Of a stretch of DNA of 6,184 bases, positions 5,609 through 6,184 are shown in pieces. Under the pieces are notes generated by a model. It saw nothing but the letters and a program-made list of their open reading frames with translations, made no database searches and was not told where the DNA came from. The stretch lies in contig JAIVGT010000331.1 of the NCBI GenBank assembly GCA_020201485.1, forward strand, positions 1-6,184. The letters run 5' to 3'. The position numbers and the translations under genes are program-made. Every line of letters starts with the position of its first letter. Within the stretch, counting starts at the first letter, position 1. Origin of the DNA: Halobacteriales archaeon (GTDB lineage Archaea; Thermoplasmatota; SW-10-69-26; JACQPN01; JAIVGT01).

Positions 5609-6184
5609 GTGGAGCCGCCGGAGGGGGCGTTCGACACGCTCCGCCGCCTCGTCGCTGTGCTCGAACGCGCTGGCATCCCGTACATGGTCGTGGGGGGACT
5701 GGCGTCGTTCGCCTGGGGTGATCCGCGGACGACACGGGACTTCGACATCGCCGTCGTCGTGGACGAAGAGCCGGGAGTCGTCGGAGGCAAGGTCCGCGGC
5801 GTGCTCGCGAGCGCCGGGGTCGAGCCGCTCGGGCCATACTCCACCGCGTTCGGCATGCGCTACGTTCTCCCGTTCCCCGCGTTGCCCTTCGACGTGTTCC
5901 TGGTCGGCCGCGAAGATGCCATCGAGTTCGTTCGCCGGCGCCAGCAGAACATCGCGGGCATGGCGCTTTGGTTCGTCAGTCCGGAAGATTTCGTCGCGTC
6001 CAAGCTCCGGAACGCCAAACTCGACGCGGCAGGCCAGCGGGAGGACCTCCAAGACGCGGCGGCGGTCCTGTTCCGTCAATGGCCGACGTTCCTCTTCGAG
6101 GAGGCGCGCAACCGGGCCAAGGCCACCGGGGTCGAGGTCGAGCTGGAGACGCTCGTGGACGACGTGCGAGCCGAACGCCTGCGC
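5609..6184 (+). CDS. MNT/AbiEii-like nucleotidyltransferase, 3' end outside window
   Basis: 192 codons are visible from GTG 5609, open to the window end. The polymerase-beta-type nucleotidyltransferase signature is clear: VVGGLASFAWG (the helix that holds the nucleotide phosphate), then TTRDFDIAV with metal-binding D44 and D46, and a third carboxylate D95 in LPFDVFLVG. Downstream SPEDFVASKLRNA (~124-136) and QREDLQDAAAVL resemble the helical tail of AbiEii/DUF6036-type stand-alone enzymes, where Lys and Asp residues line the active site. Such enzymes transfer NMP to a protein or RNA target. In known systems they act as toxins (AbiEii/MenT on tRNA) or as antitoxins that AMPylate a HEPN toxin (MntA). 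No HEPN gene is visible here; the partner in this operon is the small protein ending 7 nt upstream. GTG 5609 is the first start after that gene, and ATG 5684 lies inside the conserved fold, so it is too late. All three catalytic carboxylates are intact, so activity is expected. Which specific subfamily is uncertain. Confidence 0.85.
   Translation, partial: MEPPEGAFDTLRRLVAVLERAGIPYMVVGGLASFAWGDPRTTRDFDIAVVVDEEPGVVGGKVRGVLASAGVEPLGPYSTAFGMRYVLPFPALPFDVFLVGREDAIEFVRRRQQNIAGMALWFVSPEDFVASKLRNAKLDAAGQREDLQDAAAVLFRQWPTFLFEEARNRAKATGVEVELETLVDDVRAERLR

Noticed and set aside
5246..6079. A 277-codon open frame on the - strand across the nucleotidyltransferase
   Set aside because: It is antisense to a gene with clear catalytic motifs; its product has no recognisable fold and no promoter.

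Overview
The window looks like a chromosomal segment of a high-GC archaeon, most likely an uncultured Thermoplasmatota-like lineage. The evidence is indirect. Genes are GC-rich with strong G/C third-position bias. AT-rich TATA-like boxes sit about 30-35 nt upstream of starts, which suits archaeal leaderless or short-leader transcription. One gene also has the architecture of many archaeal membrane-tethered winged-helix regulators: exported beta-helix, one membrane segment, two winged helices. No rRNA, tRNA, CRISPR array or insertion sequence is visible, so the lineage call is tentative.

All recognised genes are on the + strand. (1) Bases 1-177 are non-coding leader with a tandem 10-mer and a weak TATA-like box. 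(2) 178-1494 is a secreted protein of unknown function with an N-terminal PPC-like beta-sandwich, and its GC is much lower than that of its neighbours. (3) 1609-1797 is a 62-residue protein without an obvious partner. (4) 1912-3261 is a compact secreted S8 subtilase with all catalytic residues, followed by a strong hairpin/T-run terminator. (5) 3418-5116 is a beta-helix/TM/tandem winged-helix regulator split by a frameshift near 3551-3570: the signal peptide lies in one frame and the rest in another. (6) 5117-5427 is mostly non-coding. (7) 5428-5601 is a second copy of the 62-residue family, followed 7 nt later by (8) an MNT/AbiEii-like nucleotidyltransferase that runs off the right edge.

Two themes stand out. 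The left and middle parts form a cell-surface block: two exported proteins and a regulator with an extracytoplasmic sensor-like region. The right edge holds a small-protein/nucleotidyltransferase pair with toxin-antitoxin-like layout. Its small gene is paralogous to the solitary one at 1609, and both copies carry the same octamer AAACTACA 33-34 nt upstream of the start. This pair is the best candidate for an undescribed system, and the broken or split regulator is the second item to check.
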